Positions 50,074-59,699 of a stretch of DNA of 64,000 nucleotides are shown in pieces. Origin of the DNA: Megachile rotundata (lineage: Eukaryota; Arthropoda; Insecta; Hymenoptera; Megachilidae). The notes beneath the pieces are model-generated. The model saw nothing but the letters and a program-made list of their open reading frames with translations. It was not told the origin of the DNA and did no database searches. The stretch lies in the NCBI RefSeq assembly GCF_050947335.1, contig NC_134993.1, positions 8,246,001 to 8,310,000 on the forward strand. The letters are read 5' to 3'. Position 1 is the stretch's first letter; each line of letters starts with the position of its first letter. The position numbers and the translations under genes were made by a program.

Positions 50074-50985
50074 GAAGCAAATCTTTCGGGTCTGAAATTT
50101 TGCGTATATCGTGTAGATCCCACATTGTGAGCGAACACCAAACCTAAACAGTGACATATTGGTGGACAATCCTAATGCAAGAATAAAACTTTTTTATTTT
50201 TGATTTTTTTTATGAGACTTTTACCAACTTGTGATATTTTCCTGATTAAAATGAGACCAAACACGACGTAATTCGGGACATATTTATTTTTAATTTCAAA
50301 TGTTACGTACATCAATGACTTTACTTCTATAAGATATTGCAAGTAAATATTACTCGAAATATGTCGTGTTTGGTCTCATTTTAATCAGGAATATGTCATG
50401 AATACGATGGAGGAAGTTGTATAAAAAATGGATGAAAAATAAAAAAGTTAGCAACGCATTAGCATTGTAAACAATTGAACAGACTTTTGATCTTTGCCGA
50501 CCGCCACGATCGTAGCGCCTTTCTTTTTCACTCGCTATCCTTCTCCATATTAGAAACTTTTATCGTCAATTAAACCAGTAAATATAGTCCAAATTATATC
50601 GTGTTTGGTCTCATTTTAATCAGAAAAACGTGAAAAATCTATTAGTAAAAGTTTGATAACGAAAAAATAAAAAAGTTTTATATTTGCATTGGTATTGTCT
50701 CACGAATATACCCGAACTCGGGTCACGTGACTCGGCGAGCGAGGTTCGGGCGTCTCGAGGTGTCTTCCCAGTTGTGATAACATTTTTGCATATATCGTAA
50801 AGGACATTTTTACTTATACAGAATGATTACAGTATTTAATATATTTTACAATAAAATCGGGTATGGATATAAGTGTATGTTTTCCTCTATTAGTAGTTGA
50901 AGACCTTGACTTCAAATTAAGTGAGGTTATGTTCAATAGTTGCCAATTTTTATTACTTAAAGTTGCAAATGAAGATGGCGGTGTG
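50074..50985 (-). repeat. Interspersed repeat family A, copy 2
   Basis: Reverse complement of 16,810-17,777. The same three-module layout is present: CGTGTTTGGTCTCATTTTAA occurs near 50,364 and 50,601, and its reverse complement near 50,250. A GC-rich patch with ACTCGGGTCACGTGACTCGG near 50,716 corresponds to 17,112-17,133 in copy 1. Flanking sequences differ from those of copy 1. Confidence 0.85.
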
Positions 50986-51620
50986 ACGAAATATTAAATG
51001 ATGTAGTATTTTTATGTTTGAATGGTCGATTAAATACAAATTTAATTACATGTATTATGGATATGCAATACAAACTGATGGAATGGAACAGATATTTTTA
51101 TTGTAATGTTATAGTACATTATTTTTATAATATGACATAACATATTATAATATATTTTATTACATTGTGATATATTGTATATTATAGTACATTTTATATA
51201 TTCACATTGCAAAAATAATATATTGTAGAATTATAATAAAAATATCTATCCTGCTATAATATGTTGTAGCATATTATATTATAGTGCATTGTATTACATT
51301 GTAGCAAATTGTATAACGTATGATGAAACAAATGTATTGTAATAACAATAACAATTTAATAATATATTTTGCCTTGAAAATAATATTTGATAATAATAGT
51401 AATATAATACTAAATTATATTATAAAAATAGTAAGTATAACGTTACAATAAAAATGTATTGCAATAACTATTATTATTAGATTCTATTACAGTATGTTAT
51501 AGCATATTATAGTGCTTTGAATTACTTTGTGGCTCATTCTATATATTTTATTATAAAACTAATACATTCTAACATCACAATAAAAATGCCTATATTATTT
51601 CATCGAATGAAATCATAAAA
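50986..51620. repeat. Degenerate AT-rich repetition of TATTATAGTACATT
   Basis: From about 51,110 to 51,560 motifs such as TATTATAGTACATT, TGTAGCATATTATA and TAGCATATTATAGTGC recur at irregular spacing. Very low GC. Confidence 0.6.
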
Positions 51621-54052
51621 TACAAAACATTTTGTCACAAAATAATCATCTGACCACTCACTATAAAACTTTTGACACCTTCCTCCACCGAACAGGTGGC
51701 ATTATTTCACCCGAATAAAACATTTAAGATATCATCAATTCAACGATGTATAATTTATAGTGTTGTTCGATCGAGTCATCATCGCATAACCATACCTGTG
51801 AGAAATTTTTGTCAAGTCCTCGCACGCAACATCGATGTTTGAATGAATTCATGAATCAAGTTCTGGGTACTGTTTTTATACGCCTCCTCTTTCTTTTTTG
51901 ACGACCGAAAAATATAAATTCTAGGAGGTTTCAATTAAACCGTTTGCTACCAGTATGATATATGGGCGTTTGATGTGCTTTGAGATGGATGAGAGACTGT
52001 TATTTAATTGCGACAAGAATGTGATGAAATAATGAGCAATTATATCGGACACAATGGATAAACACATAAACGATGTTCTCTTTGAATACTAATGAATATC
52101 CAATTTTATAATTTTATAATTAAACATTTTTACATCTGCTAATTTCTGTACTTGCAAATTTTTACAGTTTGAACTTAGCCAAACTAGCAAAATTTTTTTA
52201 TAAAATCTTGTATCTAAAATTTCATAAACACTTTTTATCATAACATTAAAATTCTGTTCTGTTGAAAGGTCATGCAAGAATCTCCTTCCCCCTAATTACA
52301 TTTTTACAATTTTTCCGCTGGAACTATTTCGTATTTCATTATCTTGTTACCCTTATTGAAACTGCAGAAAACCTTTTATAATAAAATTACCAAATCCTGT
52401 ATAAACCCTAGAGAATATAATCCATGCGCATTCTCGAAAATCAGTTTCCATGATTAGAATATTATACAATATAAAATTACAGATATCACAAATACAATCA
52501 ATTTGACTGTTTGCAACGCAATATGATGAAATTCAACGATAGTAAATTAATATTCCGTCCAAAACGCGTACCCGTTTTCAAGCGAAAACGAATCGAAATT
52601 CAGCCGCTGTTTCACCAAAAATTTACACCGAGTTAAGCTTACATCGCGCGAAGGAAGTTAAACGAGTTGAATAAACTCCATTATAGTAACGAACGTGAAT
52701 TGCCACGAGTCACCGCCATTAACATCTCGTTCTCCGTCAACTGCGTCCTCTGTATTTAACAGATTACTAGTAAATGAAGAAAAACGAGGTAACCGGGCTG
52801 AAACAGCCAGCACGTTGTCCTTACCTAAACCTGACACTCGTTAATTAACAATTTTCTGTGACACGTCCTCTCGCTGTGTTCACCTCTTTAAATGGCTTTA
52901 TGCAATACGTTATCCTTTAAGCGCGTGTATTACACGCTGCTGGACCTTTTGAAAAGTTTAATCGCGTACCGACTGCTGGACTAACTTTTCTCTGTGTAAT
53001 TAGAGCGACTAGAAGTTGTAATTGAGCCGTTAATTTTGAAAGTGGGGCAAGTCTATTTTCGAAAAGAAGATAATAGATAAAATTATTTTTGTCGTTTAAG
53101 TTTGGACCGTTTCTGATCAATTATCTAGTGACTTAAGTTTGTAATGCAGTTCGAAATTTTTAGAAATTTAGAAGTTTGAATGTGTAGTTTAGCTAAGAAT
53201 GAAGAAAGATAATTTTGTTAAAATTAAAAATTACAGTTCAAACTAGACTAAAATTTAAATTAGTAAGATTATGAAAATAATCTATAATACGATTATGATT
53301 TTAAAAGGTAAATTACAAGAATTTAAAATATTTAAAATTGGTCAATGACTTCATCGAAGGAAAGTATCAATTAGAGTCTCACATAAAATTTACTATTAAC
53401 AGTAAAAAGAAAACTATTTATACATTTCACAGTATCAGATTATTAATCAAACTTCAAATTGTGTAATTCCAAGTATCAGAACGCAGATTCAAAACTACGT
53501 ATTACATATTACCGGTAATTACAGGTATCTCTAACGAGAATATAGGTACAGATCCAAATGGATTAGCCACATCACTGAACTCCTTATTTCAAAGAAAAGC
53601 ATCATCAAGTATATGTGCCATGATTACAAACTGCACTTACTAATGCATTTCCATATCTGACACGGCTTCAAGGCTGCTGGTTCAACTTGAATTACCAGCT
53701 GGCTGGCATCTGGATTCCGATTAGAGAATACCTTGCGCGATTTTCTTATTTTCACTCGTCTTTCATCCGGTTTATTACATTGCTCCGAATAAGTATTGAC
53801 ATACTCTAATTTATTGCGATTGCGTGCAACATTTTCTTCGCTATATTAGATTCGACAAAAATTGTGACAGATGGTAATTCTATATCCGACAAATTTAATT
53901 AATCGTTTTGAGAATATTTAGCTCATGTTTATTATACATATATTCTGTGATGTATTTAATGACGTTAGTTGCGGTTCGGTAAATAATATTCCTTGTATAA
54001 CGGGTGACTGTATTTATACGATAATTACTGTAGCGTTCTTATGTTAGTTACT
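51621..54052. other. Spacer
   Basis: No exon recognised. The segment 53,840-54,010 weakly resembles 63,430-63,570 (CGACAAAxTxAATT, ATATTTAGCT, TGTATTTAATGA in order), suggesting an old shared repeat around the BEL insertion area. Confidence 0.4.
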
Positions 54053-54060
54053 GTCTATAC

Positions 54061-54387
54061 CATGGGTGGCCACCCTGCGGCTCGCGAGCCACATGCGGCT
54101 CTTCGAAGGATTATTTGTGGCTCTCGATAAATGTACCCAAGTTCCCTTTTCATTTTTGTGCTATTATATTTTAAAAAATTATTATCATTCCGTATGTGGT
54201 TCAAAATGTCTTTGAAATTACTAACGACAAATATGAAATACTAAGTGCAACGTTGTAACAAATTTCATTTCCGTCCAAGTTAAGAATGATATGACTCATC
54301 GAAAACTGCGCCATCGAAAATTGCGGCTCGCAAAACATTTCAAATTTTGAAAAATGGCTTGGACTATCAAGGAGCTTGGCCACCCCT
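54061..54387 (+). mobile_element. hAT-type MITE
   Basis: A 327-bp element has inverted ends CATGGGTGGCCA and TGGCCACCCCTG (one mismatch). It is flanked by 8-bp near-duplicates GTCTATAC (54,053-54,060) and GTCTATAT (54,388-54,395), the size expected for hAT transposition. The subterminal GGCTCGCGAGCCACATGCGG, a self-complementary block, is typical of hAT ends. No transposase frame is inside, so the element is non-autonomous. Confidence 0.88.
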
Positions 54388-54395
54388 GGTCTATA

Positions 54396-54624
54396 TAGTT
54401 TGTTACTGTCCATACAGTTAGTTACTGTCTAAACAGTTAGTTACTGTAGATGTCGACCATGATTTGGTACGTGAACAGTTTAGCCCAAGTGTTTAGAAGA
54501 GTTACAACCTCAATTGGTCAACCCTCACATTATCAATGATCTAAGCTTCTGATGAAGAATCATAGTCAGTATTTCTTAAAAACTTCATACTATGTAAAGA
54601 ATAAATTCTGAGACTGAAGAAGAA
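54396..54624. other. Spacer
   Basis: Includes a short CAGTTAGTTACTGTC repetition at 54,390-54,450. The GTGTTTAGAAGAGTTAC motif at 54,490 also occurs at 62,937, on the other side of the BEL element. Confidence 0.4.
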
Positions 54625-54759
54625 TAAATTAACGTATTAACATAAATAAGCTGGGTGATATAAAACCTTATCTTCAGTCGTTTCAGAAACAAACCTTGTA
54701 TATTTTTATGTCTGCGTCGATCGAGCTTCACAAGTAAAAAAATTCATTATTTTACCTTC
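54625..54759 (+). repeat. Interspersed repeat family E, copy 2
   Basis: Diverged match to 32,175-32,310 (AACATAAATAAGCTGGGTGA, AAACCTTGTATATTTTTATG). The BEL element inserted immediately downstream. Confidence 0.65.
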
Positions 54760-54764
54760 GTCGG

Positions 54765-55897
54765 TGTTACGGATAGAACTGGCCAATTGAGGCATTTCAG
54801 AGCATGGGATGAGAATTTAAAGATAAACATAAGATTTAATGAATTTAGCGGGGTTTTCGGGGACGACTGGTCAAAAGCAGCAGGCATGGCGAGTTTCCAT
54901 GCCTCGAAGCCCTACGTGCACGGGGAAACCTGTGGCCGTATTCGTCGAACACCATGAGTGTCTCGGCATGAAAAACACCATCGTAGCACCGGGGGTAACC
55001 AATCCGCCCGGGAGTGGTGGTGCTCACCAAAACACCGAGGGCCACTCCGCTCGGGAGAGGTGAGAACCCGGGCGGGGGCGAGCTTGCTTGCCCTGCGCTC
55101 CGGCTAGCTGTCTGCGGGATCGGTCGCACTCGAAGACGATAGATAATTAATTTTTCTAAGAAATGTACACGTGCGTGGTGCACGTGGCAATGGCACGTGG
55201 CAAAAGTGGCACGTGGCACATGCTCTGAAATTCCGAGAAAAATGCCAATTAATAAGTATTTGATCCACCGCGAAATGCCGGCGAACCCAGGTGCGCACTT
55301 CGGCAGAAAAGAAAGACACTCCTCGGCGACGTCTCCTGATGCGTAATTTTCGAGAAACGAGTACAAAGGCGCGGACCGCTCCGTTTGACGGCGGGTACCG
55401 GCAAGTGCCGGCGCGACATCGGTATCGGCGCGCGGCGTGGCGGCGCGGCGGCTCGGCCGCAAAGGGCGGGCGGCATCGCAAGGATCGGTCGTAGAGGGAT
55501 GACCGCGAAGCCAAGGTCGACGGAGGGCACGTGGCAGATTTCGAAGAAATCGGGTGGTTGCTAGGAGACGTCGTAGGGGAGTGAAACGTATAAAATAAGC
55601 GAGGGCACCGGGCCCGCACTTCACTTCGATTCATTCTCTTATATTTGTTGCTACGCGTTTCATTCTTTATATTTGTTGTTACGAGGCTTCACTTATAACT
55701 TGTCACTACGGGACATACTTGTTGTCATTACGGACTTTACTTTATATTTTGCAAAGACTTTCGTTGCGGGATCAAGTATTTCGGCTTTGATTGCAATATT
55801 GATGTCACTAGCAGACTAAATTATAATACGTGTGTTATATAATAATTGAAATAAACTGTGCGTATTCACCGTCGAAAAATTGAGTTGTTCTGATACA
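54765..55897 (+). repeat. 5' LTR of the BEL element
   Basis: Starts TGTTACGG and ends GATACA (TG...CA). The U3 part is GC-rich and carries four CACGTGGCA boxes near 55,181, 55,194, 55,210 and 55,526. A TATAAAATA box lies at 55,589-55,597, followed by a probable start site about 30 bases on. An AATAAA signal lies at 55,850-55,855. No base difference from the 3' LTR was found by eye. A 259-codon antisense frame is a GC effect. Confidence 0.96.
55589..55635 (+). promoter_or_regulatory. LTR core promoter
   Basis: TATAAAATA begins at 55,589. An initiator-like TCACTTCGATTCATT lies at about 55,620-55,634, at the right distance. An identical copy is present in the 3' LTR at 62,320. Confidence 0.7.
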
Positions 55898-55902
55898 ATT
55901 TT

Positions 55903-55920
55903 TGGTGCCAAAACCCGGGA
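55903..55920 (+). other. Primer binding site
   Basis: TGGTGCCAAAACCCGGGA starts five bases after the 5' LTR and begins with TGG, the complement of a tRNA CCA end. It is the expected minus-strand priming site. I did not determine which tRNA matches. Confidence 0.8.
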
Positions 55921-56008
55921 CACTTTGACCGGACAGACGGTGTTTGACGCGATATCGTGACTTGTGTGGAAGTGCGAGTGACACACAAAGTGGACTTTAC
56001 TCGAGACA

Positions 56009-57562
56009 ATGGTACGAGGAAAACGAGCAGCAGCCCAGCAGTCAGGGAAGCAGCCAGCGGCCAAGCGGGGCAGACCAGCGAAGGCGAGAGCATTGGCAGA
56101 TCCAGGACCAGGACCGGCAACCATGGAGGACAAAGATTCTGCGGGGCCTTCCAGGGCACCGTCTCCCATCCTACCTGTCATCCGACAGGGGCGTCGGGCA
56201 ACAAGGACCACTGGGAACCAGCGGCAGCAGGAGCTGCCAGGAGGCAGCGGTCACGGAGCAGGATGGCAGCAGCGACCCACGGAGGCGAGCATCCCATCCG
56301 CAGCCGACGAGGACACGGACTTCTCCGACGAGGCGGAGGAAATCCAGGGCAGCGAGGACGACAGGGCAACGCATCAGCCATGGAGCAACAGCACCACGTT
56401 ACCAGTAAGGCGTCAGCGAAACGTGAGTGAGCAATCCTTTATTGACCCGGCTGATCGACTATCCGCGGCTATCGAACGCACGTTGGCGGCGGTACGTGAA
56501 GCGTCGCTCGCAGGGGAAGGAAGTTCGCGATTAGTAAATCGTCTCACAACCGCGAAAGCGTTACCTAGCTTCTCCGGTGATCCCTTAGAGTGGCTACACT
56601 TTAAGGAGGCATATATATCGTCATCCGAATCGGGCGGATACTCGGACCGCGAAAACATTGCACGATTGTTCGATGCCCTAAAGGGCGAGGCACGCGACGT
56701 GGTCAAAACTTTGCTCGCGAGTAGCCGCGACGCGGACACAATAATAAAGACGTTAGAGTTACATTTCGGGAATAAACGGGCCGCTGCCGAGAAAATCGTC
56801 GCGGAGTTAAAGACATTACCGGAGATAGATTCGGGGAGAATTTCGCTCGTACAATTCGCGACGAAGTTACGCAGTGCAGTGGTAGCGTTTAAAACGTTTA
56901 GGTTGTTGGGGTACCTGCACAGCCCCGAACTAGTAAAATCCGTGGGACATAAGATACCGATAGCATTGCGATATGCATATAACCGGTACGCCGTAAGCGT
57001 TAGAGAAGAGAAATCGGAACTCGAGAAACTCGCGGATTTCATATACGCGGAAGCCGAATTAGCTACGGAAGCCGGGATTTTTGATATCGATTTCACGACG
57101 GAACGACCGACACAAAGGGTAGATCGCGGCGCGTTCGGTGGATCGCGGCGGTCGTCGGCGAAAACGGCTGTGGTATGCGTAGCAGAACGGCGAGATAGGC
57201 GCGTAGAAACAAACGCGACGGAAACTCGTAAATGTGCGTTTTGCAAAAAGGATAATCACCCGTCGCCGAAATGCCTCTTCTTTGCCCGTGAGCCCGTGAG
57301 TAAGCGCTGGGATCTCGTGAAAAAGTACAACCTATGCTTCGGGTGTTTGAGGCCCGGTCATTCAAGAAACGATTGCAAAAGTGAGATGTGTAAGGTCTGC
57401 AAGAGGCAGCATCACATCCTGTTGCATAAATATGTCGACGCAAATAGTGCGGAAAATGAGGCTCAGCGCGGGGCGATATCCGGGGGAGAGAGTGCGCCGA
57501 GCAGGGCATACGTCGCGAGCGACAACAGGTCGGGGGAAAATCGCGGTTCCCTAGATAGTTGA
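56009..57562 (+). CDS. BEL/Pao Gag polyprotein
   Basis: 517 codons from the first ATG after the primer site. Residues 1-30 are basic and include an AT-hook-like core, AKRGRPAKA. An Asp/Glu/Ser-rich linker follows to about residue 145. From about 185 (LPSFSGDPLEWLHFKEAY) to 330 lies the DUF1759-type capsid region. Two zinc knuckles of the form CX2CX4HX4C are at residues 409-422 and 443-456, followed by a CKVCKRQHHILLH block common in BEL Gags. These fit nucleic-acid binding and particle assembly. The frame ends with TGA at 57,560, directly followed by CTAG. The protease continues in the same frame, where BEL elements usually have one uninterrupted gag-pol frame. Confidence 0.93.
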   Translation: MVRGKRAAAQQSGKQPAAKRGRPAKARALADPGPGPATMEDKDSAGPSRAPSPILPVIRQGRRATRTTGNQRQQELPGGSGHGAGWQQRPTEASIPSAADEDTDFSDEAEEIQGSEDDRATHQPWSNSTTLPVRRQRNVSEQSFIDPADRLSAAIERTLAAVREASLAGEGSSRLVNRLTTAKALPSFSGDPLEWLHFKEAYISSSESGGYSDRENIARLFDALKGEARDVVKTLLASSRDADTIIKTLELHFGNKRAAAEKIVAELKTLPEIDSGRISLVQFATKLRSAVVAFKTFRLLGYLHSPELVKSVGHKIPIALRYAYNRYAVSVREEKSELEKLADFIYAEAELATEAGIFDIDFTTERPTQRVDRGAFGGSRRSSAKTAVVCVAERRDRRVETNATETRKCAFCKKDNHPSPKCLFFAREPVSKRWDLVKKYNLCFGCLRPGHSRNDCKSEMCKVCKRQHHILLHKYVDANSAENEAQRGAISGGESAPSRAYVASDNRSGENRGSLDS

Positions 57563-58336
57563 CTAGACGGGCAAAGCGTATTGCTGAAAATTATAGCGGT
57601 ACGCGCGGGTGGGCCGAAGCGAACAATAGATACATTCGCGTTACTAGACGAGGGTTCCACGGTCACCCTGATAGACGATAGGTTGGCGCGAGACCTAGGG
57701 GTAAAGGGTTCGCGAATAGACGTGTCTATAAAAGGAATAGGCGAAGGAGAAATTCGATTAGAGAATAGCAAAAAAGTAGATTTTGACGTGGAAGGGATCT
57801 TCGGCACGCACCAGATCCGCGGAGCGATAACCGTCAAAAATCTGAAGTTTCCCACACAGTCGATCAGCTGGGACATTATTGCGCGGGTACACGATGCCGC
57901 CAAAGACGTGGAGATCCGACCGTATCACGGAGCACGCGTAGAATTATTAATCGGTCAGGACAATTGGGACCTAATCGTAACACGGGAACTGCGCGAGATA
58001 ATAGGTACAGATTTGGCGGTTTCGCGCTCCCGTCTTGGATGGACCGTGCATGGGTCCGCGAAATGCTCCTCACGCGCGGTATACAAAATAGATGTAAGCG
58101 AATACCAATGTACAGGGGAGGCTCTGACTTCTTTAGACGACTTAGTAAAGGGTTATTTCGCGCTAGAATATACCGGAATAAAGGATAGCGTCGCGTGTAA
58201 AGGCGAGCAGGATCGCGCGTTGCGGATACTAGAGGAAACTAGTTCGCGCAAGGGAAAATCTGGGAAACGGGCCTCTTATGGAAGGACGATCACGCGCCGA
58301 GCACGAACGGTTTGTCTACTGCGCGGAAAAGGTTAG
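57563..58336 (+). CDS. BEL/Pao aspartic protease and N-terminal pol region
   Basis: In frame with gag after the TGA; there is no convincing independent start codon. The protease active-site motif is ALLDEGSTVTLID, with the catalytic Asp at 57,647-57,649, in a DUF1758-type domain. GQDNWDL follows near 57,955, and SRLGWTVHG near 58,030. The family reading is kept to about 58,258. Beyond a GGGAAAA heptamer (58,252-58,258) the frame loses family resemblance and stops at 58,336, while the pol reading goes on in the -1 frame. It would act in polyprotein maturation if expressed as a fusion. Confidence 0.88.
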   Translation, partial: LDGQSVLLKIIAVRAGGPKRTIDTFALLDEGSTVTLIDDRLARDLGVKGSRIDVSIKGIGEGEIRLENSKKVDFDVEGIFGTHQIRGAITVKNLKFPTQSISWDIIARVHDAAKDVEIRPYHGARVELLIGQDNWDLIVTRELREIIGTDLAVSRSRLGWTVHGSAKCSSRAVYKIDVSEYQCTGEALTSLDDLVKGYFALEYTGIKDSVACKGEQDRALRILEETSSRKGKSGKRASYGRTITRRARTVCLLRGKG

Positions 58337-59526
58337 AATTATTAGAACGAAGGTTAGATCGCGATCCCGAATATGCACGTTTATATTACCAGGAAATGCA
58401 GCGTTTTCTGGACCAGGGTTACGCTCAAAGGGTTGAGAACACGTTAGAGAGGGCTAGGACGTGGTATCTACCGCACTTCGGAGTGCGAAACGTAAACAAG
58501 CCAAATAAAGTTCGACTAGGTTTCGATGCCGCGGCAAAAACCGGAGGAATAAGTTTAAACGACCAACTGATGTCAGGTCCGGACCTATTAAAATCATTGC
58601 CGGGAATATTAATTCGGTTTAGACAATACGCGGTCGCGGTGAAGGCGGACATTTCAGATATGTTCCTACGCGTGCAAATTCGGGAAAGCGATCGTGGTGC
58701 GCAGAGATCCCTATGGCGAGGAAAAGACAGGAATAGAGAACCGGACATTTACGAGATGTCGACGTTGATCTTCGGCGCCAAATCATCCCCGTGTAGCGCG
58801 ATCTACGTCAAAGATAAGAATGCGAAAGACTGTAATGAAGCTCACCCGGAGGCAGTTAGAAGTATTATTAATGATAGCTATATGGACGATTTCTTATCGA
58901 GCCGAAGAACCGTGCGCGAAGCGGCAGATCTCGTTCGGGATGTAATCGCGATAAACGCGCGAGCGAATTTCGCCATGCATGGTTGGGCGAGCAACAAGGT
59001 AGAGGTTTTGCGAAGTTCCGTCGATCACGGGCAACGGTTAGAGCAGGGCGACACGCGGTTAGGCGACCGAGGGGGAGAGAGGGTCCTCGGTCTTTTTTGG
59101 GACACACAGAATGATGAACTCAAATTCAATGTCGAGTTAAAGAATATACCGAAAGAAATCCTGCTAGGCGAAAAGAAGCCCACCAAACGAGAGTTCTTAC
59201 GCGTTATCATGTCGGTTTTCGATCCGCTCGGTATCCTCGCGCCGTTCACGTTAAAGTCAAAAATCATCATGCAGGAAATATGGCGAAGCGGTATAAATTG
59301 GGATGACCCACTACGGGAGGAAGATTTTGTCCGTTGGCGCAAGTGGGTGTCCATGATAGACAGGGTAAAAGAATGCCGGATGCCGAGGTGTTACGGGGTA
59401 ACGGAATCGCGGGAGTCAGAAGCGCAACTCCACGTGTTTTGCGACGCGAGCTTAACGGCTTACGCGGCGGTAGCCTATCTGCGGTTCGAAAACGAAAATG
59501 AGTCTGAATCCGCGCACGTTCCTTGA
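58252..59526 (+). CDS. BEL/Pao reverse transcriptase and start of RNase H
   Basis: This frame carries the family reading from the GGGAAAA site onward, beginning with a WETGLLW block near 58,261. RT motifs: VKADISDMFLRVQI, with the first catalytic Asp at 58,648; then SYMDDFL, with the paired Asp at 58,885 and 58,888. A Pao-type peptidase_A17 region follows, with PLGILAPFTLKSKI near 59,225. RNase H starts with the Asp of VFCDASL at 59,443. The frame stops at 59,524 while the family reading continues one base back. No native start codon is expected, as in all pol regions. Confidence 0.92.
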   Translation, partial: GKIWETGLLWKDDHAPSTNGLSTARKRLELLERRLDRDPEYARLYYQEMQRFLDQGYAQRVENTLERARTWYLPHFGVRNVNKPNKVRLGFDAAAKTGGISLNDQLMSGPDLLKSLPGILIRFRQYAVAVKADISDMFLRVQIRESDRGAQRSLWRGKDRNREPDIYEMSTLIFGAKSSPCSAIYVKDKNAKDCNEAHPEAVRSIINDSYMDDFLSSRRTVREAADLVRDVIAINARANFAMHGWASNKVEVLRSSVDHGQRLEQGDTRLGDRGGERVLGLFWDTQNDELKFNVELKNIPKEILLGEKKPTKREFLRVIMSVFDPLGILAPFTLKSKIIMQEIWRSGINWDDPLREEDFVRWRKWVSMIDRVKECRMPRCYGVTESRESEAQLHVFCDASLTAYAAVAYLRFENENESESAHVP

Positions 59527-59699
59527 TCATGGCCAAAAGTAGAGTCGCGCCGTTGAAACCGTTGACAATACCGCGATTAGAGTTACAGGCGGCCCTGATG
59601 GGGACAAGACTCGCGACGTTCGTAGAAAAGGAGCTAGACATTAAAATTAGTAGACGAGTTTTTTGGTCAGATTCGACTACCGTGATTTTCGTGGATTAG
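59520..59699 (+). CDS. BEL RNase H middle segment in a shifted frame
   Basis: From about 59,520 the family reading is in a third frame: MAKSRVAPLKPLTIPRLELQ, with the RNase H Glu, then FWSDSTTV with the next Asp. It ends in a TAG at 59,697. The following WIRSEP block is in yet another frame. The two frame changes (near 59,519 and 59,688, both at short T runs) cancel out, which looks like two single-base indels, not a regulated event. Confidence 0.8.
   Translation, partial: SLIMAKSRVAPLKPLTIPRLELQAALMGTRLATFVEKELDIKISRRVFWSDSTTVIFVD

Noticed and set aside
54845..55624. 259-codon minus-strand frame in both LTRs
   Set aside because: It lies antisense over the GC-rich U3 promoter, overlaps other long frames on both strands and matches no family. 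It is a composition effect, duplicated because the LTRs are identical.
55944..56430. Alternative plus-strand frames overlapping the start of gag
   Set aside because: Shadows of the GC-rich gag frame; only the 56,009 frame has the BEL Gag domains.
56413..57509. Antisense frames of 138-277 codons across gag
   Set aside because: Opposite-strand shadows of the gag coding sequence without family resemblance.
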